Of a stretch of DNA of 64,000 bases, positions 32,201 to 42,116 are shown one piece after another (the stretch's first letter is position 1; the number at the start of each line of letters is the position of its first letter). The DNA is taken from contig NZ_CP117029.1 of NCBI RefSeq assembly GCF_028551255.1, positions 248,001 through 312,000 of the forward strand, in the 5' to 3' direction. The position numbers and the translations under genes were made by a program. Below the pieces are notes generated by a model, which ran no database searches, had not been told where the DNA came from, and saw only the letters and a list, made by a program, of their open reading frames with translations. The DNA comes from Vibrio tubiashii. GTDB taxonomy: Bacteria; Pseudomonadota; Gammaproteobacteria; Enterobacterales; Vibrionaceae.

Positions 32201-32858
32201 GCTCAAGTTTATTGATCAATTGCTCTGCTTTCTTTAACTCCAACTGAGCCAGGTTCAAAGATTCTTGTTGATTGGTAACGATGTAGGTTTTCTGCTCTGC
32301 TTGAGAGTTCGCAATCAGGCTGACTAACCAGTGCGCTTGAATCGCAAGATCAGACTCGCGGTCGACTTTGTCTCTCAGTTCATCAATCGACACGATACTC
32401 GACTCAATGAACTGCTCATGCTCAAGCTGAATCTCTTGCACTAAGCTCTCTACGTAGTCTCCCGTTTCAGACAGCTCCGTACGTGTTTGACCAGACTTCT
32501 CACTTAGCTCCACATAGCTTTCAAATTGCTGGTGATAGTGAGCGAGTGAGCTTTGAATCTGCGAGTCAGCGCCATTGCTTACAGCATCACTGGCAATTAA
32601 CTGAGCTTTACTGACCGCCTGCGACAATTGATTTTGCAGTTGGGTATCTGGCTGGCGAATATAGCTTTGCTCTATGACTTTAATACCATCTAAGGTTGAG
32701 AGTAGCTGAGCGTTATTGGCATATTGCTCAACGGTGTTGAAGCGTTGAGTGAGGCTCAGCCAACCGATAATACCTGCAATGAGCAGCATCACTGACGCGA
32801 TAACAAAGCCAATAAGAATACGTTTTGAATCGAGAGCGTAGTTTTTTACAGAGTCCAT
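29262..32858 (-). CDS. hybrid sensor histidine kinase (HisKA-HATPase-REC-REC-HPt)
   Basis: A 1198-residue phosphorelay kinase. Transmembrane helices at about 14-36 and 434-454 bound a roughly 400-residue coiled periplasmic sensor. A linker leads to HisKA with the phospho-acceptor H490 in [13 protein letters not shown]. The HATPase has N-box NLANNAVKF and G-box [11 protein letters not shown]. Two receivers follow (phospho-acceptors D781 and D928) and a C-terminal HPt with H1070 in NVHSLKG. The layout allows His-Asp-His relay to the HD-GYP protein encoded 18 bases upstream. The ligand is not recognisable. Confidence 0.94.
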   Translation of the reverse strand: MDSVKNYALDSKRILIGFVIASVMLLIAGIIGWLSLTQRFNTVEQYANNAQLLSTLDGIKVIEQSYIRQPDTQLQNQLSQAVSKAQLIASDAVSNGADSQIQSSLAHYHQQFESYVELSEKSGQTRTELSETGDYVESLVQEIQLEHEQFIESSIVSIDELRDKVDRESDLAIQAHWLVSLIANSQAEQKTYIVTNQQESLNLAQLELKKAEQLINKLEREATDSESQQTIILIKNAKNRYSSALVQLRSWPKLSKPLQANISSQIERSVTELTRVSIELRSHLQQKLKLAQQAVTSVQLSISDKLSISTNLLVLHTEISNAQQSDKDYAITQQIERQLQLKTEVENNLSAAIELLENLYEQVITEDEQIQISTLQDATQDYLTLFNQLTNLRGEKNRQIQALKQQHQAIIDLILPSYEAQLATVEDSGSIARNLAIGGAIFLVTLLLLGFLANKSHSALERFAEKLAIARDDADSANSAKSDFLANMSHEIRTPMNAIIGMSYLALKTDLTKAQRNYIHKVKLSADSLLGLINDILDFSKIEAGKLDIENVDFHLENVLDNISNLVGLRASERGLELLIHIDRDVPTTLVGDPLRLGQILINLANNAVKFTEKGEIKISIRVAERNGDDLVLEFSVEDSGIGMTAEQTAKLFSKFTQADSSTTRKYGGTGLGLAISKELSQLMGGDIRVESEAGKGSCFTFTVASKVSHALKQEEIAVPVELGKLRVLVVDDNASARIIVEDILESLRFDAHSVSGADEALSELNQALGNEQPYDLLITDWQMPGKDGIDLLEMVKAQISQSQQPKSLMLTAFGREELTEIIEQRGITVPSILDKPITASHLFDAIVSLYGVDHARLSRSEAEEQNQLANVQQLAGAQLLLVEDNEINQELAIELLEGQQMHVTVAENGQVALDLYKTNEFDGILMDCQMPIMDGYEATQYIRTKLNDHSIPIIAMTANVMERDKVKATEAGMNDIIAKPIDVGSMFSTLAKWITPKHPQQFVIQSAQHSLDIPQIEGVDTQAGLIRSSGNGNLYKKLLERFATTYRDTDAVLLALSDQDKEVRKRNVHSLKGVSGNIGASELHQLSASLEQDLDNSTLRKELIEQLKQLIDQIEQALANAQPETKTAQTSAQNYDQATYEKLYSAIEQSDTEAVTIINDIVSGKQIGLSSAQLSELSRAVEEFDFERGLQILDTAQ

Positions 32859-32876
32859 TCAAGCCTCAGTGGTTGA

Positions 32877-33914
32877 TTAGAATTCATCTTTAAAAGATTC
32901 TTTAACTTTCAAAATCTCATCGAGTTGTTGGAGAAAGATTGGGACCAGCGTTGGATCGAAATGTGAGCCCGCTTCTTCTTCGAGCAAAGCGGTCGCTTTT
33001 TCAATCGGCCACGCCTGTTTGTAAGGGCGCTCACTGGTTAAGGCATCGAAGACATCTGCAATAGCAACAATTCTCGCACTAAGCGGGATATCTTCTCCTT
33101 TTAATCCGTGCGGATAGCCGCTGCCATCCCACTTTTCGTGGTGATAAAGCGCGATCTCTTGTGCCATCTGCATCAATCGTGTGTCGCTGTCTGCAATGAT
33201 ATCTGCGCCGATTTTTACGTGGGTTTGCATTACTGCCCACTCTTCGGCATCCAATTTGCCCGGTTTGCGCAGCACGGCGTCAGGGATACCTATCTTACCA
33301 ATATCATGCATAGGGGAGGCTTGGAACACTAATTCCACCCATCGCTCACTCACATCTAACTGCTGAGCGAGGATTCTCGAATAGTGACTCATGCGAATAA
33401 CGTGCATGCCTGTTTCGTTATCTTTATATTCCGCCGCTCGGCCAAGACGCTGGATGACCTCAAGGCGTGTTTTTTCCAGCAGCGCAGTGCGCTCTTTCAC
33501 TTTGTTGGCTAATGAAAGGTTTTGGTCATAGAGAGAAATATGTGTTTTTACCCTAGCTTGAACGATAGGCGGGCTAATTGGTTTGGTTATATAGTCAACA
33601 GCGCCTATTTCGAAGCCTTTTTGCTCATCGACCACTTCCGCTTTGGCGGTAACAAAAATAACAGGAATTTCAGCGGTGACCGGATTAGCTTTAAGTTTTT
33701 CACATACCTCGTAACCGTCCATTTCCGGCATCATAATGTCGAGTAGGATGAGGTGTGGGTAAGGTTTGGTACCCGCAATTTGTAAGGCTTTTGCGCCGCT
33801 TGTTGCCGCTTTTATACGGTAGTCATCAGAAAGAATGCCTGACAAAGTATGGATGTTGTCGGGGATATCATCGACAACCAGAATTACAGGTTTTTCATGC
33901 TGTTCAATTGGCAT
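32877..33914 (-). CDS. response regulator with HD-GYP domain (c-di-GMP phosphodiesterase)
   Basis: A 345-residue RpfG-type protein. The receiver (about 8-125) has DD15-16 and phospho-acceptor D59 in LLDIMMPEMDGYE. The HD-GYP domain follows, with MHDIGKIGIPD (HD at 203-204), HHEKWDGSGYPHG (about 258-270) and IPLSARIVAIADVFDALTSERPY, so all metal and GYP residues are intact. It should hydrolyse cyclic di-GMP to GMP when phosphorylated. It is transcribed first in a two-gene operon with the hybrid kinase, which is its likely phosphodonor. Confidence 0.94.
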   Translation of the reverse strand: MPIEQHEKPVILVVDDIPDNIHTLSGILSDDYRIKAATSGAKALQIAGTKPYPHLILLDIMMPEMDGYEVCEKLKANPVTAEIPVIFVTAKAEVVDEQKGFEIGAVDYITKPISPPIVQARVKTHISLYDQNLSLANKVKERTALLEKTRLEVIQRLGRAAEYKDNETGMHVIRMSHYSRILAQQLDVSERWVELVFQASPMHDIGKIGIPDAVLRKPGKLDAEEWAVMQTHVKIGADIIADSDTRLMQMAQEIALYHHEKWDGSGYPHGLKGEDIPLSARIVAIADVFDALTSERPYKQAWPIEKATALLEEEAGSHFDPTLVPIFLQQLDEILKVKESFKDEF

Positions 33915-34096
33915 TGCGGTAAATCCTTTACTGCAGAATCATTGACTTATTAATCCATAGAATAGTTATTTTTTATAAATTTTGGCACTCAATAGTTCAG
34001 TGGTCGTATAACTCGTCCTAGATAACGTGACCTACGTTTGAATAATCGTTACTGATTACCGACGGTATTTAACCTGAATCTTTTCCCACAGAGGTG

Positions 34097-34102
34097 TATA
34101 AT
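34097..34102 (+). promoter_or_regulatory. -10 box of the original dusA promoter
   Basis: TATAAT lies about 78 bp upstream of the stranded dusA start. No good -35 box is visible. Transcription from here would now read into the island and toward the PrtN-like gene. Confidence 0.45.
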
Positions 34103-34179
34103 CGCGCGATTATTTTTGATGCCGCGTTGGAAATAGGGACGTTATTTGAAAGCGGTACTGACTGTTTAGAGGTAGCTTC

Positions 34180-34260
34180 GTGTCGAACACTGAAACGAAA
34201 CAACAATTTCCAATGCAGCGCTTTTCCATTGCGCCCATGCTCGATGGAATTGATGCTTAA
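34180..34260 (+). pseudogene. 5' stub of native dusA left by island insertion
   Basis: A GTG-started frame of 26 codons reads MSNTETKQQF ... [12 protein letters not shown] and then changes at the att core to IDA-stop. The part RFSIAPMLD is the conserved start of DusA, and the functional copy at 50893 has [17 protein letters not shown]. The stub is therefore the original start displaced by integration. No catalytic residues remain. Confidence 0.88.
34234..34245 (+). other. attL core repeat
   Basis: CCCATGCTCGAT, identical to the copy at 50923-50934, inside the stranded dusA 5' end. Two bases before it differ (GCG against GCA), so exact crossover limits are uncertain by a few bases. Confidence 0.8.
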
Positions 34261-34286
34261 CTTAAGTTTTTGATATTAAGGAACTT
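34261..34286. repeat. island-end direct repeat (left copy)
   Basis: CTTAAGTTTTTGATATTAA begins 15 bases after the attL core. A near copy, CTTAAGCTTTTGATACTAA, lies at 50860-50878 in the same orientation, upstream of the attR core. In the excised circle the pair would flank the core on both sides, the arrangement of integrase or excisionase arm sites. Confidence 0.65.
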
Positions 34287-34307
34287 AAATTTCATTTTGG
34301 CTGGGTA

Positions 34308-34326
34308 GGGGACAAATAAGGGACAG
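34308..34326. repeat. island-end inverted repeat with GGGACA motifs (left copy)
   Basis: GGGGACAAATAAGGGACAG is nearly the reverse complement of CTGTCCCTTGTTTTGTCCCC at 50779-50798. Each copy contains two GGGACA words, and the right end has a third (TGTCCC at 50768-50773). These look like arm-type recombinase sites. The remaining bases up to 34500 show no recognisable gene. Confidence 0.65.
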
Positions 34327-34500
34327 TTCAGTAAAAAATCACTTCACAGTACACTATCGACGATAGTACCCACCTTTTCGCTTTTTTCAAAAAACTTTCC
34401 CAAAACACGCGGTAAAAACAGTTGCTTTTGTTGATGCAATACTCTTGCGCATTGCAAAATTGAGTTATGAAAGCAGAAAGCAGCACCTATAACAATACCC

Positions 34501-34758
34501 ATGACGACTCACAAACTATTGGCAGAACAGTTCAACAACAAACCTTTAATTCCTCTTGAAGAACTTGCGGAGCTCTATCTGGGTCTAACCCCAAGTACTG
34601 CAAAGAGAAAGGCTCGTGATAACCTTTTGCCTTTTCCTGTAATGAGGTTGGGAGATTCACAGAAGTCCCCTTGGGTTGTGTCGTTTGAGCACTTTGCTAG
34701 GTATGTTGATCAGCAAGCAGCGCAAGCTCATGAGAGCTGGAAGAGATTGCAATGCTAA
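34501..34758 (+). CDS. PrtN-like (pyocin activator family) regulator
   Basis: An 85-residue protein resembling the pyocin-activator PrtN family: a short N-terminal strand, IPLEELAELYLGLTPSTAKRKA, which looks like a DNA-binding helix-turn-helix, then LPFPVMRLGDSQKSPWVVSFEHFARYVDQQ, the family core. Members on islands and prophages act as activators or excisionase-like factors. It is the first gene inside the left end, the usual place for a directionality factor. No strong ribosome binding site precedes the ATG. Confidence 0.72.
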   Translation: MTTHKLLAEQFNNKPLIPLEELAELYLGLTPSTAKRKARDNLLPFPVMRLGDSQKSPWVVSFEHFARYVDQQAAQAHESWKRLQC

Positions 34759-34823
34759 ATTGTGATTCGTCCAGAATTTGAAAAACTATGGTATATCGTT
34801 TATTAGCTGAGCAACATGGCTAG

Positions 34824-35654
34824 TTAACGTAACTGGTTCTTTATTTTAGACACCTGTTCAGTTTGCTTCTTAGATAGTGATAGCTTTTGTAACCGTTCAT
34901 AGTTTTTAGTTAATCGATTCTTTTGGCGGATTAATTGCCTCTTGTTATTTTCAGTCTTTGCTTTAAGCCATTTGTCAGTTTGAACTTGCATCTGTCTGAG
35001 GATTTTTTCTATCTCGAGTGAAGCCTTCGAGTTCTCATACTCGTATTGCCAAGTACTCAGTCTTCTACCTCTTTTTGCTTCGGCTACTTCGTGATGCTTG
35101 TAATTGATATCTGCATATCTCAACGTCGCAGCGTTAAAAGCTTGCTTTATAACCTTCGTAGCTTTCTTTTGCTGAAGTTCGTTGAGAACCCTAGTACCTG
35201 CTACTTTTCCGATAATTAAATGGACATGATCGCCACTTCCTTTTCTTGCGGTTTGTTCTTGTTGGTGCAAAACGGCACGAATACGTTTTTGGAAGTCACC
35301 TAACTCGAGTTGATTTAGATTACATAGCTTAGCAAGCGCCAAGCAACAATCTTTTACGATGAGTTGCCACTGCTGTGGCTTAGGGCGATACCCTTTTGGG
35401 AGAGTTAAACAAAACTCCATCGCGTAGCTTGATAGCGGGCGCCCCCCTTTTGGGTTGCTCATTTGGCGTAATCTGAACTCTTCACCTGAAAGTGCAATTT
35501 GCTTTGACGTTTCTAAGCTGCCAACTATAGATAGAATTTTTTCTGTGTGTTTATGATTGTTATGTTTCTTGTTTAGCAAATAGCGTTCGCGGATTAGTAC
35601 GCCATCTGCGCCTAGACGAACAGGCTGAGTGATTACGGTCCAGTTTTTTAGCAT
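34824..35654 (-). CDS. putative HUH-type nuclease (relaxase/Rep-like)
   Basis: A 276-residue basic protein. A strand SYAMEFCLTLPKGYRP (about 76-91) and a GDHVHLIIGKV motif (141-151) give an H-x-H (HVH) in the spacing of HUH endonucleases, and tyrosines at 180 and 185 could act as nucleophiles. The C-terminal third is Lys/Gln/Arg-rich and probably a coiled coil. HUH enzymes nick at relaxase or rolling-circle origins, and a strong nested inverted repeat lies just upstream of its start. I do not recognise an exact family. Confidence 0.55.
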   Translation of the reverse strand: MLKNWTVITQPVRLGADGVLIRERYLLNKKHNNHKHTEKILSIVGSLETSKQIALSGEEFRLRQMSNPKGGRPLSSYAMEFCLTLPKGYRPKPQQWQLIVKDCCLALAKLCNLNQLELGDFQKRIRAVLHQQEQTARKGSGDHVHLIIGKVAGTRVLNELQQKKATKVIKQAFNAATLRYADINYKHHEVAEAKRGRRLSTWQYEYENSKASLEIEKILRQMQVQTDKWLKAKTENNKRQLIRQKNRLTKNYERLQKLSLSKKQTEQVSKIKNQLR

Positions 35655-35722
35655 GGTCGTTATTGTTTAATTTAAAGCTAAGAAACTTAGAAAGTTTTTT
35701 CAAATAACATCAACATAACCTA

Positions 35723-35818
35723 CTAATTTTGGAGGGTTTCCAGATAGGTAAAGAACGGCTTCGCTGAGTTCTTTACCACTGGCAAAAAGGGAGACCCTTC
35801 TTGACAACCCCAAATTAG
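35723..35818. repeat. three-tier nested inverted repeat (possible oriT or nick site)
   Basis: Outer arms CTAATTTTGG (35723-35732) and CCCAAATTAG (35809-35818), middle arms AGGGTTTCC (35733-35741) and GGAGACCCT (35790-35798) with one wobble, and inner arms GGTAAAGAAC (35747-35756) and GTTCTTTACC (35768-35777) with an 11-base loop. It lies in the 223-bp gap between the HUH-like gene and the next gene, on the 5' side of the former. Confidence 0.75.
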
Positions 35819-35877
35819 CAACAAGCGGTAACCCTATTGAGACAGGTATAAATAATTTATATCGTTATAGAAAAATC

Positions 35878-36294
35878 ATGTTTAAACATCTCTCGACAAT
35901 TGAAAAGTCACTAGTTTTAGAAAGGTATGAAGAAGTGGGGCTCCATAGGCTTATCGAAGATTTGGTTATTGAATTATGTGTTAATGCCAATTTCATTAGC
36001 GATGATGATGTTGCTGATAGTTCTACCAGATTTAAATGGATTCAAAATGCAGCGTCTTGCGCAATAAAGTCATATGCGTTAATTGATGAAGTCGAAGGGC
36101 GGAGTGAAATTGAGGCTAGCTTAAGTTCTTTCGATGAGTTGATAGAGTTTTGCCAGTGTAGAGCGCAAGAAGTAGTGGAGTTTTTGTCAGACAAATCTTT
36201 GGAGTCTGCACCATATTTGGATAGTGAGGAAGGATCCGAAACAACTACTGATACTTCACCAAGGCTTAAATTGAAGGGGCCTAGTCTTTTTTGA
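35878..36294 (+). CDS. small protein of unknown function upstream of the RM operon
   Basis: A 138-residue acidic protein I do not recognise. It is mostly predicted helix, with LSTIEKSLVLERYEEVGLHRLIEDLVIELC at the N-terminus and a low-complexity acidic tail (SEEGSETTTDTSPRLKLKG). No signal peptide or membrane helix is seen. It is 76 bases upstream of the first methylase, on the same strand, and no strong ribosome binding site precedes the ATG. Codon use is AT-rich, like the first methylase. It may be co-transcribed with the operon, or regulate it. Confidence 0.6.
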   Translation: MFKHLSTIEKSLVLERYEEVGLHRLIEDLVIELCVNANFISDDDVADSSTRFKWIQNAASCAIKSYALIDEVEGRSEIEASLSSFDELIEFCQCRAQEVVEFLSDKSLESAPYLDSEEGSETTTDTSPRLKLKGPSLF

Positions 36295-36337
36295 TTCTTG
36301 ATATGCATTACGGTGAATGAACCTTGAATTGTTGTAC

Positions 36338-36366
36338 AATCAGCACAATTCGACTTTGTGCTGATT
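36338..36366 (+). promoter_or_regulatory. inverted repeat at the start of the methylase operon (possible operator)
   Basis: AATCAGCACAA (36338-36348) and TTGTGCTGATT (36356-36366) are perfect 11-bp arms with a 7-base loop, ending 4 bases before the ATG of the first methylase. A TACAAT box (36335-36340) overlaps the left arm. No Shine-Dalgarno sequence is seen, so the repeat could block translation or bind a repressor. Confidence 0.6.
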
Positions 36367-36370
36367 TCTT

Positions 36371-39300
36371 ATGAATAGTAAAAACTTATCTCCAACTGCT
36401 GCCCTAATCTGGTCGGTAGCTGACCTGCTTCGCGGTGATTTTAAACAATCTCAATACGGTCGTGTAATCCTTCCTTTTACTCTGCTTAGACGTCTTGAGT
36501 GTGTGCTTGGACCAAGCAAGGACACAGTGTTAGCTGAGTATGAGCGACTCAAAGTGAACAATCTTCCAGAAGAAGTACAGGAAAAGCGCTTACTAAGTGT
36601 AATGCAGCCTGATGGATTGACGTTCTTCAACACATCTCCAATAAACTTAAGTGAGATTAGTCGTGAACACACTAAAGCTGATTTAGAAAAGTATGTTCAG
36701 TCGTTCTCCAAAAATGTACGTGAAATCTTCGAGCACTTTAAATTTGATGACTTTATAGGGTTGCTGGAAGATTCTCATTTGCTTTATAGGGTTGTACAAA
36801 AGTTTGCTGCTACTGACCTTAGTCCTAGAGTTTTTACAAATCTAGAGATGGGGTTGATTTTTGGTGAGCTTAATCGTCGTTTTGCAGAGTCTTCAAACGA
36901 AACAGCAGGGGAGCATTTTACCCCTCGAGATATAGTCAATTTGACAACTTCGCTTGTACTTTATGGAGATAGGTTACTCTCATCGAGAGACGGTGCTGTA
37001 CGTAGCATTTATGATCCTACTGTGGGAACGGGCGGGTTTCTCTCATCTAGTATCGAATATGCTAATGAACTCAGTCCTACGGCTACGATACGAGCATTTG
37101 GACAAGAGGTGAATCCAGAATCCTATGCCATTTGTCAAGCTAACATGTTGATAACAGGTCAGGAATTTAGCAATGTAAAACTCGGCGATACTTTATCTAA
37201 CGATAAACTTCCTAGTGAAAAGTTCGACTATTTAATGTCTAACCCACCGTTTGGTATGAATTGGAAAAAGATCGAACGCGAGATAAAAGATGAGCATGAC
37301 ATAAAACGTTTTGCGGGGCGCTTTGGACCCGGTTTGCCGCGTGTCTCAGATAGTTCACTTCTTTTCTTGATGCACCTTATCAGTAAAATGCGAAACGGAG
37401 TTGATGGTAGCCGTATTGGAATTATTTTAAACGCATCCCCACTCATTACTGGCGGGGCTGGAAGCGGTGAGAGCGAGATACGTCGTTATATTCTGGAAGA
37501 AGACTTGCTCGAGACAATAGTCGCGTTACCAACTGACATGTTCTACAACACTGGTATTGCTAGTTATGTTTGTATTCTGACCAATAAGAAAAAAGCCGAG
37601 CGTAAAGGTAAGGTGCAACTTATTAATGGCACTAGTCTCAGCAATAAAATGAGAAAATCATTAGGCTCTAAGCGCCATTTTCTGACCGAGGAAAATATTC
37701 AATCGATAACAGCAAGCCTCCAGGATTTTGCAGATATGGATACTTTTACAAATAACGGGAAGCCATTAGCCGCAAAGGTTTGTGATACTTATAATTTTGG
37801 TTACCGTCGTCTTACCATCGAGCGCCCACTTCGAGTTTCGGCACAGATCACTGATGCCGCGATAAAGTCTCTTCGATTTGGAGTGAAACCCCTTAATTCT
37901 GTTATGCAGGCAGTGTACGAAAAGTTTGGAGGTGGGTGGACTGAAGATACATATGGTTCATTAGATGAAGCTGCTGTTCGGGTTCTCATCAAGACTGATT
38001 TTCCAGAATTGAAAGCACAGCAAATCAAAAAGGTAATGGATCGAGAGCAGTGGTTAAAGCAAAAAGCATTGTTCGAGAGCGCAAAAGTGATTCAAGCGGC
38101 TTTTGGTGAATCTCAAGGAGGAAAATCTAGACAGTCAAATGATTTCAATCAATTTGAATTGAATCTGAAAAGTGCTCTGAAATCCACCGATGTTAAGTTG
38201 GACAATGTTCAAAGAAAACAGTTTATCGATGCGGTCTCTTGGAAAAACCCAGATGCGGAACCTGTCATCAAAAATGTTAAGAAGACAAGCGCTCAGCCAC
38301 AGTATGGCTTTTTCGAGTACAAAGGCAAAGTTGTCGAGTTTGAGCAAGATAGTGATTTTCGTGATTATGAGAATGTACCGTTAAATCCTAGCTTAACTAC
38401 AGAAGAGCTTGTAGAGAGCTATTTCATGGCGGAAGTTCGCCCATATGCTCCTGATGCATGGATTAATGCAGAAAAGTTAGATAAACACGATAAGGAAATT
38501 GGGATTGTAGGTTATGAAATTAACTTCAAGTCATATTTCACGAAAAATCATGCAAGAGATCAATTACTTCAAGGGAGCTTATTGAGGTTTAAAGAGATTG
38601 TTATACAGGATAACGCTGGCCTTTACGTTCTAGAGCCCACGTCGGGAAAAATTGTTGAATATTCTAGTCTTTCTGAACAAAGAAAACAGACCAATCCAGC
38701 GCGCTTTAATCTTCTTCCAGAGAGACTTCTTGTGGAATTTTACAATATATTTTTGACTCAAGAAGAGGGGAAGGACTGGCTAGAGAGTAACTTTATAACT
38801 GGAGGAACATGGCGAAGCATTTCAATGACTACTTGGCTAAATGCTCGTATTTCACTACCACCTATAGGAAATCAGAGTGACCTTATAGACTTCTGGGGAG
38901 AATGTGATGCAGTTCTAACCAGAATTAGTTTGCTCAAAAAGTCTGCGTTCGCAAACTTTCAATCAGCCCAAGAACAAATCTTACCTTTTCAGAGCGTAGC
39001 GAGTAGATACGAACATGAGTTTTCATCCATGTTACCTACTCCTCTTGCTATATTATGGGAGCTGGCAGAATCAAAATTTCATGAGCGCGATAGATGTGAG
39101 GCATTTATCAAGTTTTTTGAATACTTAGGGTTGTATTTGGTTTCATTGGTTTTCGGACAAAGTAAACCACATGAAAAATGTTTTTATAAAAGAGGTGGCT
39201 TAATAGGCCTTTCGATGGCCTTTAGCCACAATCGGTTGAAAGACTATCAGGATATAATAACGTCGACAGATGGGATTACCACTACGCTATGTCGCAATGA

Positions 39301-39817
39301 AGTGATTGATTTTCTTAAAAAAGCTACTGAACTTAGAAATGATATTGCGCATAGAGGATTGCCATCTGCAGCATCGGTTTCTGCAGCAAAAGATGTTATC
39401 GACAACTTAAAGGATACGATGCAGTCGGAGCTAAGATCCTTTTTTGACACATCTACATTAATAAAACCTATGCAGGCCAAGTTTGATGGCAGTTCATATA
39501 TCTATGAAGTAGAGGTCTTAAAGGGACTAGGTATTAACCCTAGTAAAACGGCACTTATAAAAACATCTGAACCAATGGTCTTTGGTGAGTTGTATTTATC
39601 TCATGGAGAAGTTACTACTGATGAAAGCGTAAGGGTTTCTAAGTTATTTCCACTATTACTAGTTAGTGAAACAGTTCCATCCAGTGAGATCATGGGGTTT
39701 TATTTTTACAGTGATACAAGAGATGACAAATTACGTTTTGTGTGCCCCTATCCAAATGTAGAAACATACAAGTTTCTTCCTGAAAAACTTATAAAAGAAA
39801 ACTTAAATAATGACTAA
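36371..39817 (+). CDS. type I HsdM-like methylase fused to TRD-like and HEPN-like C-terminal regions
   Basis: A 1148-residue paralogue of the adjacent HsdM. Residues 1-725 align with HsdM throughout, with the SAM motif DPTVGTGG (215-222; the usual A is V) and the catalytic NPPF (291-294). From about 730 it diverges. Residues about 740-870 resemble the end of an HsdS target-recognition domain ([23 protein letters not shown]). Residues about 885-1020 hold helices and [10 protein letters not shown], with R989-x4-H994, the motif of HEPN ribonucleases. Residues 1030-1148 are unrecognised. Its TAA overlaps the next ATG by 8 bases. It is AT-richer than hsdM. HEPN assignment is inference. Confidence 0.8.
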   Translation: MNSKNLSPTAALIWSVADLLRGDFKQSQYGRVILPFTLLRRLECVLGPSKDTVLAEYERLKVNNLPEEVQEKRLLSVMQPDGLTFFNTSPINLSEISREHTKADLEKYVQSFSKNVREIFEHFKFDDFIGLLEDSHLLYRVVQKFAATDLSPRVFTNLEMGLIFGELNRRFAESSNETAGEHFTPRDIVNLTTSLVLYGDRLLSSRDGAVRSIYDPTVGTGGFLSSSIEYANELSPTATIRAFGQEVNPESYAICQANMLITGQEFSNVKLGDTLSNDKLPSEKFDYLMSNPPFGMNWKKIEREIKDEHDIKRFAGRFGPGLPRVSDSSLLFLMHLISKMRNGVDGSRIGIILNASPLITGGAGSGESEIRRYILEEDLLETIVALPTDMFYNTGIASYVCILTNKKKAERKGKVQLINGTSLSNKMRKSLGSKRHFLTEENIQSITASLQDFADMDTFTNNGKPLAAKVCDTYNFGYRRLTIERPLRVSAQITDAAIKSLRFGVKPLNSVMQAVYEKFGGGWTEDTYGSLDEAAVRVLIKTDFPELKAQQIKKVMDREQWLKQKALFESAKVIQAAFGESQGGKSRQSNDFNQFELNLKSALKSTDVKLDNVQRKQFIDAVSWKNPDAEPVIKNVKKTSAQPQYGFFEYKGKVVEFEQDSDFRDYENVPLNPSLTTEELVESYFMAEVRPYAPDAWINAEKLDKHDKEIGIVGYEINFKSYFTKNHARDQLLQGSLLRFKEIVIQDNAGLYVLEPTSGKIVEYSSLSEQRKQTNPARFNLLPERLLVEFYNIFLTQEEGKDWLESNFITGGTWRSISMTTWLNARISLPPIGNQSDLIDFWGECDAVLTRISLLKKSAFANFQSAQEQILPFQSVASRYEHEFSSMLPTPLAILWELAESKFHERDRCEAFIKFFEYLGLYLVSLVFGQSKPHEKCFYKRGGLIGLSMAFSHNRLKDYQDIITSTDGITTTLCRNEVIDFLKKATELRNDIAHRGLPSAASVSAAKDVIDNLKDTMQSELRSFFDTSTLIKPMQAKFDGSSYIYEVEVLKGLGINPSKTALIKTSEPMVFGELYLSHGEVTTDESVRVSKLFPLLLVSETVPSSEIMGFYFYSDTRDDKLRFVCPYPNVETYKFLPEKLIKENLNND

Positions 39818-42116
39818 CAACAACTTCTCCCAAACCGCTGCCTTCATCTGGTCGGTGGCTGACCTGCTTCGCGGTGACTTCAAACAATCTCAATACGGCC
39901 GTGTGATCTTGCCGTTTACCCTGCTTCGTCGCCTTGAGTGTGTGCTTGAGCCAAGCAAAGATTCCGTGGTTGCTGAACATGAGCGCATCAAAGAGATGAA
40001 CCTGCCAGAAGAGGCGCAGGAAAAGTTCTTGCTACGTGCAACGCAATCACCAGCGCAGCCTGATGGCTTGTCATTCTTCAATACCTCGCCAATGAACCTT
40101 GGCAAGATGGGGCAAAGCAACATCAAAGCGAACCTTGAAAAGTACGTCCAGTCATTCTCCAAAGATGCGCGTGAAATCTTCGAGCACTTCAAGTTCGATG
40201 AATTTGTTGGTCTGCTGGAAGATGCCAACCTGCTTTACAAAGTAGTGAAGAAATTTGCCACCACCGACCTCAGCCCAAACAGCATTTCCAACCATGATAT
40301 GGGCTTGGTGTTTGAAGAGCTGATCCGCCGCTTTGCGGAAAGCTCGAATGAAACCGCTGGTGAACACTTTACCCCGCGTGACATCGTGCGCCTGACCACC
40401 TCATTGGTGTTTATGGAAGACGATGAAGCCCTAACCAAAGATGGCATCATCCGTACCATCTATGACCCAACAGCGGGTACAGGTGGCTTCCTCTCTTCAG
40501 GCATGGAATACGTGCATGAACTCAACCCGAAAGCGGTGATGCGTGCGTTTGGTCAGGAGCTAAACCCAGAGTCCTACGCTATCTGTAAGGCAGATATGCT
40601 GATCAAAGGGCAAGATGTTAGCCGCATCAAGCTTGGTAACACCCTATCGAATGACCAACTGCCAGCGGACAAGTTTGACTACATGCTGTCTAACCCGCCG
40701 TTCGGTGTCGATTGGAAAAAGATTGAGGGCGAAATCAAGGACGAGCACGAGCAAAAAGGCTTTGATGGACGCTTTGGCGCAGGCTTACCGCGAGTTTCTG
40801 ACGGTTCGCTGCTGTTCTTGATGCACCTTATCAGCAAGATGCGTGACAAGAAAAATGTTGATAACCAAGTTACCGATGGTGGTCGTATTGGCATCATCCT
40901 AAACGGCTCACCGCTGTTCACGGGCGGTGCAGGTAGTGGTGAAAGTGAAATTCGTCGCTACATCTTAGAAGCCGACCTGCTTGAAGCCATTGTCGCGCTG
41001 CCAACTGACATGTTCTACAACACTGGTATTGCGACCTATGTTTGGGTGCTGACCAACAAGAAAGACCCAGAGCGTAAAGGCAAAGTGCAACTTATCAATG
41101 GTGCCAACTTAAGCCAAAAAATGCGCAAGTCGCTTGGTTCTAAGCGTCACTTCCTGACCGATGATGAAATCCGCGCCATCACCAAAAACTTTGGTGAGTT
41201 TGTTGAGGTCGATACCCTGACTGAAAGCGGCAAACCACTAACGGCTAAGATTTTTGATACGCATGAGTTTGGCTACCGCCGCCTGACCATCGAACGCCCA
41301 TTGCGTTTGTCTGCGCAAATTACCGATGATGCGGTGGAATCACTGCGCTTTGCTCCTAAGCCATTCAACGCCGTAATGCAGGCTGTCTTTGAGCAGTTTG
41401 GCACGGAATGGGATGACAACACCTACGGCACGCTTATTGAAGTGGAAGCCGAAGTGCGTGCATTGATCAAAGCAGACTTCCCAGAGCTGAAAGAAAAGCA
41501 AATCAAAGACGTGCTGGACAGCAAACTGTGGCTAAGCCAAAAATCCTTGATGGAAGATGCTAAAGCCCTGCAAGTTGCCCTTGGCGACAAGCTTGGCGGT
41601 AAAGCGCAGCAATCTGATGACTTCAACCAATTTGAACTGACTCTGAAAGGCGCGTTCAAAGCGACTGGTATCAAGTTCGATGCCAAGCAGAAGAAACAGT
41701 TTATTGATGCGATCACTTGGAAGAACCAAGACGCTGAACCTGTGATCAAGAAAGTGCTGAAAGAAGACGCTCAACCGCTATACGGTGCTTTTGACTATAA
41801 AGGTAAGGTCGTTGAGTTCCAACAAGATGGCGACCTGCGTGATAACGAGAATGTGCCGCTTGATCCAAGCGTGACTTCATCAACCCTGATTGAAAGCTAC
41901 TTCGAGCGCGAAGTGCAGCCACACGTTGCTGATGCGTGGATCAACGCAGATAAGCGCGATGACAAAGACAATGAAATTGGCGTGGTGGGTTATGAAATTC
42001 CATTCAATCGCCATTTCTATGTTTATCAGCCACCACGTGCGCTGGAAGCCATTGATGCCGATTTGGATGCAGTGAGTGCAGATATTATGAAGCTACTGCA
42101 GGAGGTGCATTCGTAA
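39810..42116 (+). CDS. hsdM: type I restriction-modification methyltransferase subunit
   Basis: A 768-residue N6-adenine methylase of the HsdM type. SAM-binding DPTAGTGG (219-226), catalytic NPPF (295-298) and the N-terminal domain [18 protein letters not shown] are intact. It is nearly identical in many segments to residues 1-725 of the preceding paralogue, but with GC-richer synonymous codons. The C-terminal helices ([18 protein letters not shown]) that bind HsdS are present here and missing in the paralogue. The stop codon overlaps hsdS by one base. Confidence 0.95.
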   Translation: MTNNNFSQTAAFIWSVADLLRGDFKQSQYGRVILPFTLLRRLECVLEPSKDSVVAEHERIKEMNLPEEAQEKFLLRATQSPAQPDGLSFFNTSPMNLGKMGQSNIKANLEKYVQSFSKDAREIFEHFKFDEFVGLLEDANLLYKVVKKFATTDLSPNSISNHDMGLVFEELIRRFAESSNETAGEHFTPRDIVRLTTSLVFMEDDEALTKDGIIRTIYDPTAGTGGFLSSGMEYVHELNPKAVMRAFGQELNPESYAICKADMLIKGQDVSRIKLGNTLSNDQLPADKFDYMLSNPPFGVDWKKIEGEIKDEHEQKGFDGRFGAGLPRVSDGSLLFLMHLISKMRDKKNVDNQVTDGGRIGIILNGSPLFTGGAGSGESEIRRYILEADLLEAIVALPTDMFYNTGIATYVWVLTNKKDPERKGKVQLINGANLSQKMRKSLGSKRHFLTDDEIRAITKNFGEFVEVDTLTESGKPLTAKIFDTHEFGYRRLTIERPLRLSAQITDDAVESLRFAPKPFNAVMQAVFEQFGTEWDDNTYGTLIEVEAEVRALIKADFPELKEKQIKDVLDSKLWLSQKSLMEDAKALQVALGDKLGGKAQQSDDFNQFELTLKGAFKATGIKFDAKQKKQFIDAITWKNQDAEPVIKKVLKEDAQPLYGAFDYKGKVVEFQQDGDLRDNENVPLDPSVTSSTLIESYFEREVQPHVADAWINADKRDDKDNEIGVVGYEIPFNRHFYVYQPPRALEAIDADLDAVSADIMKLLQEVHS

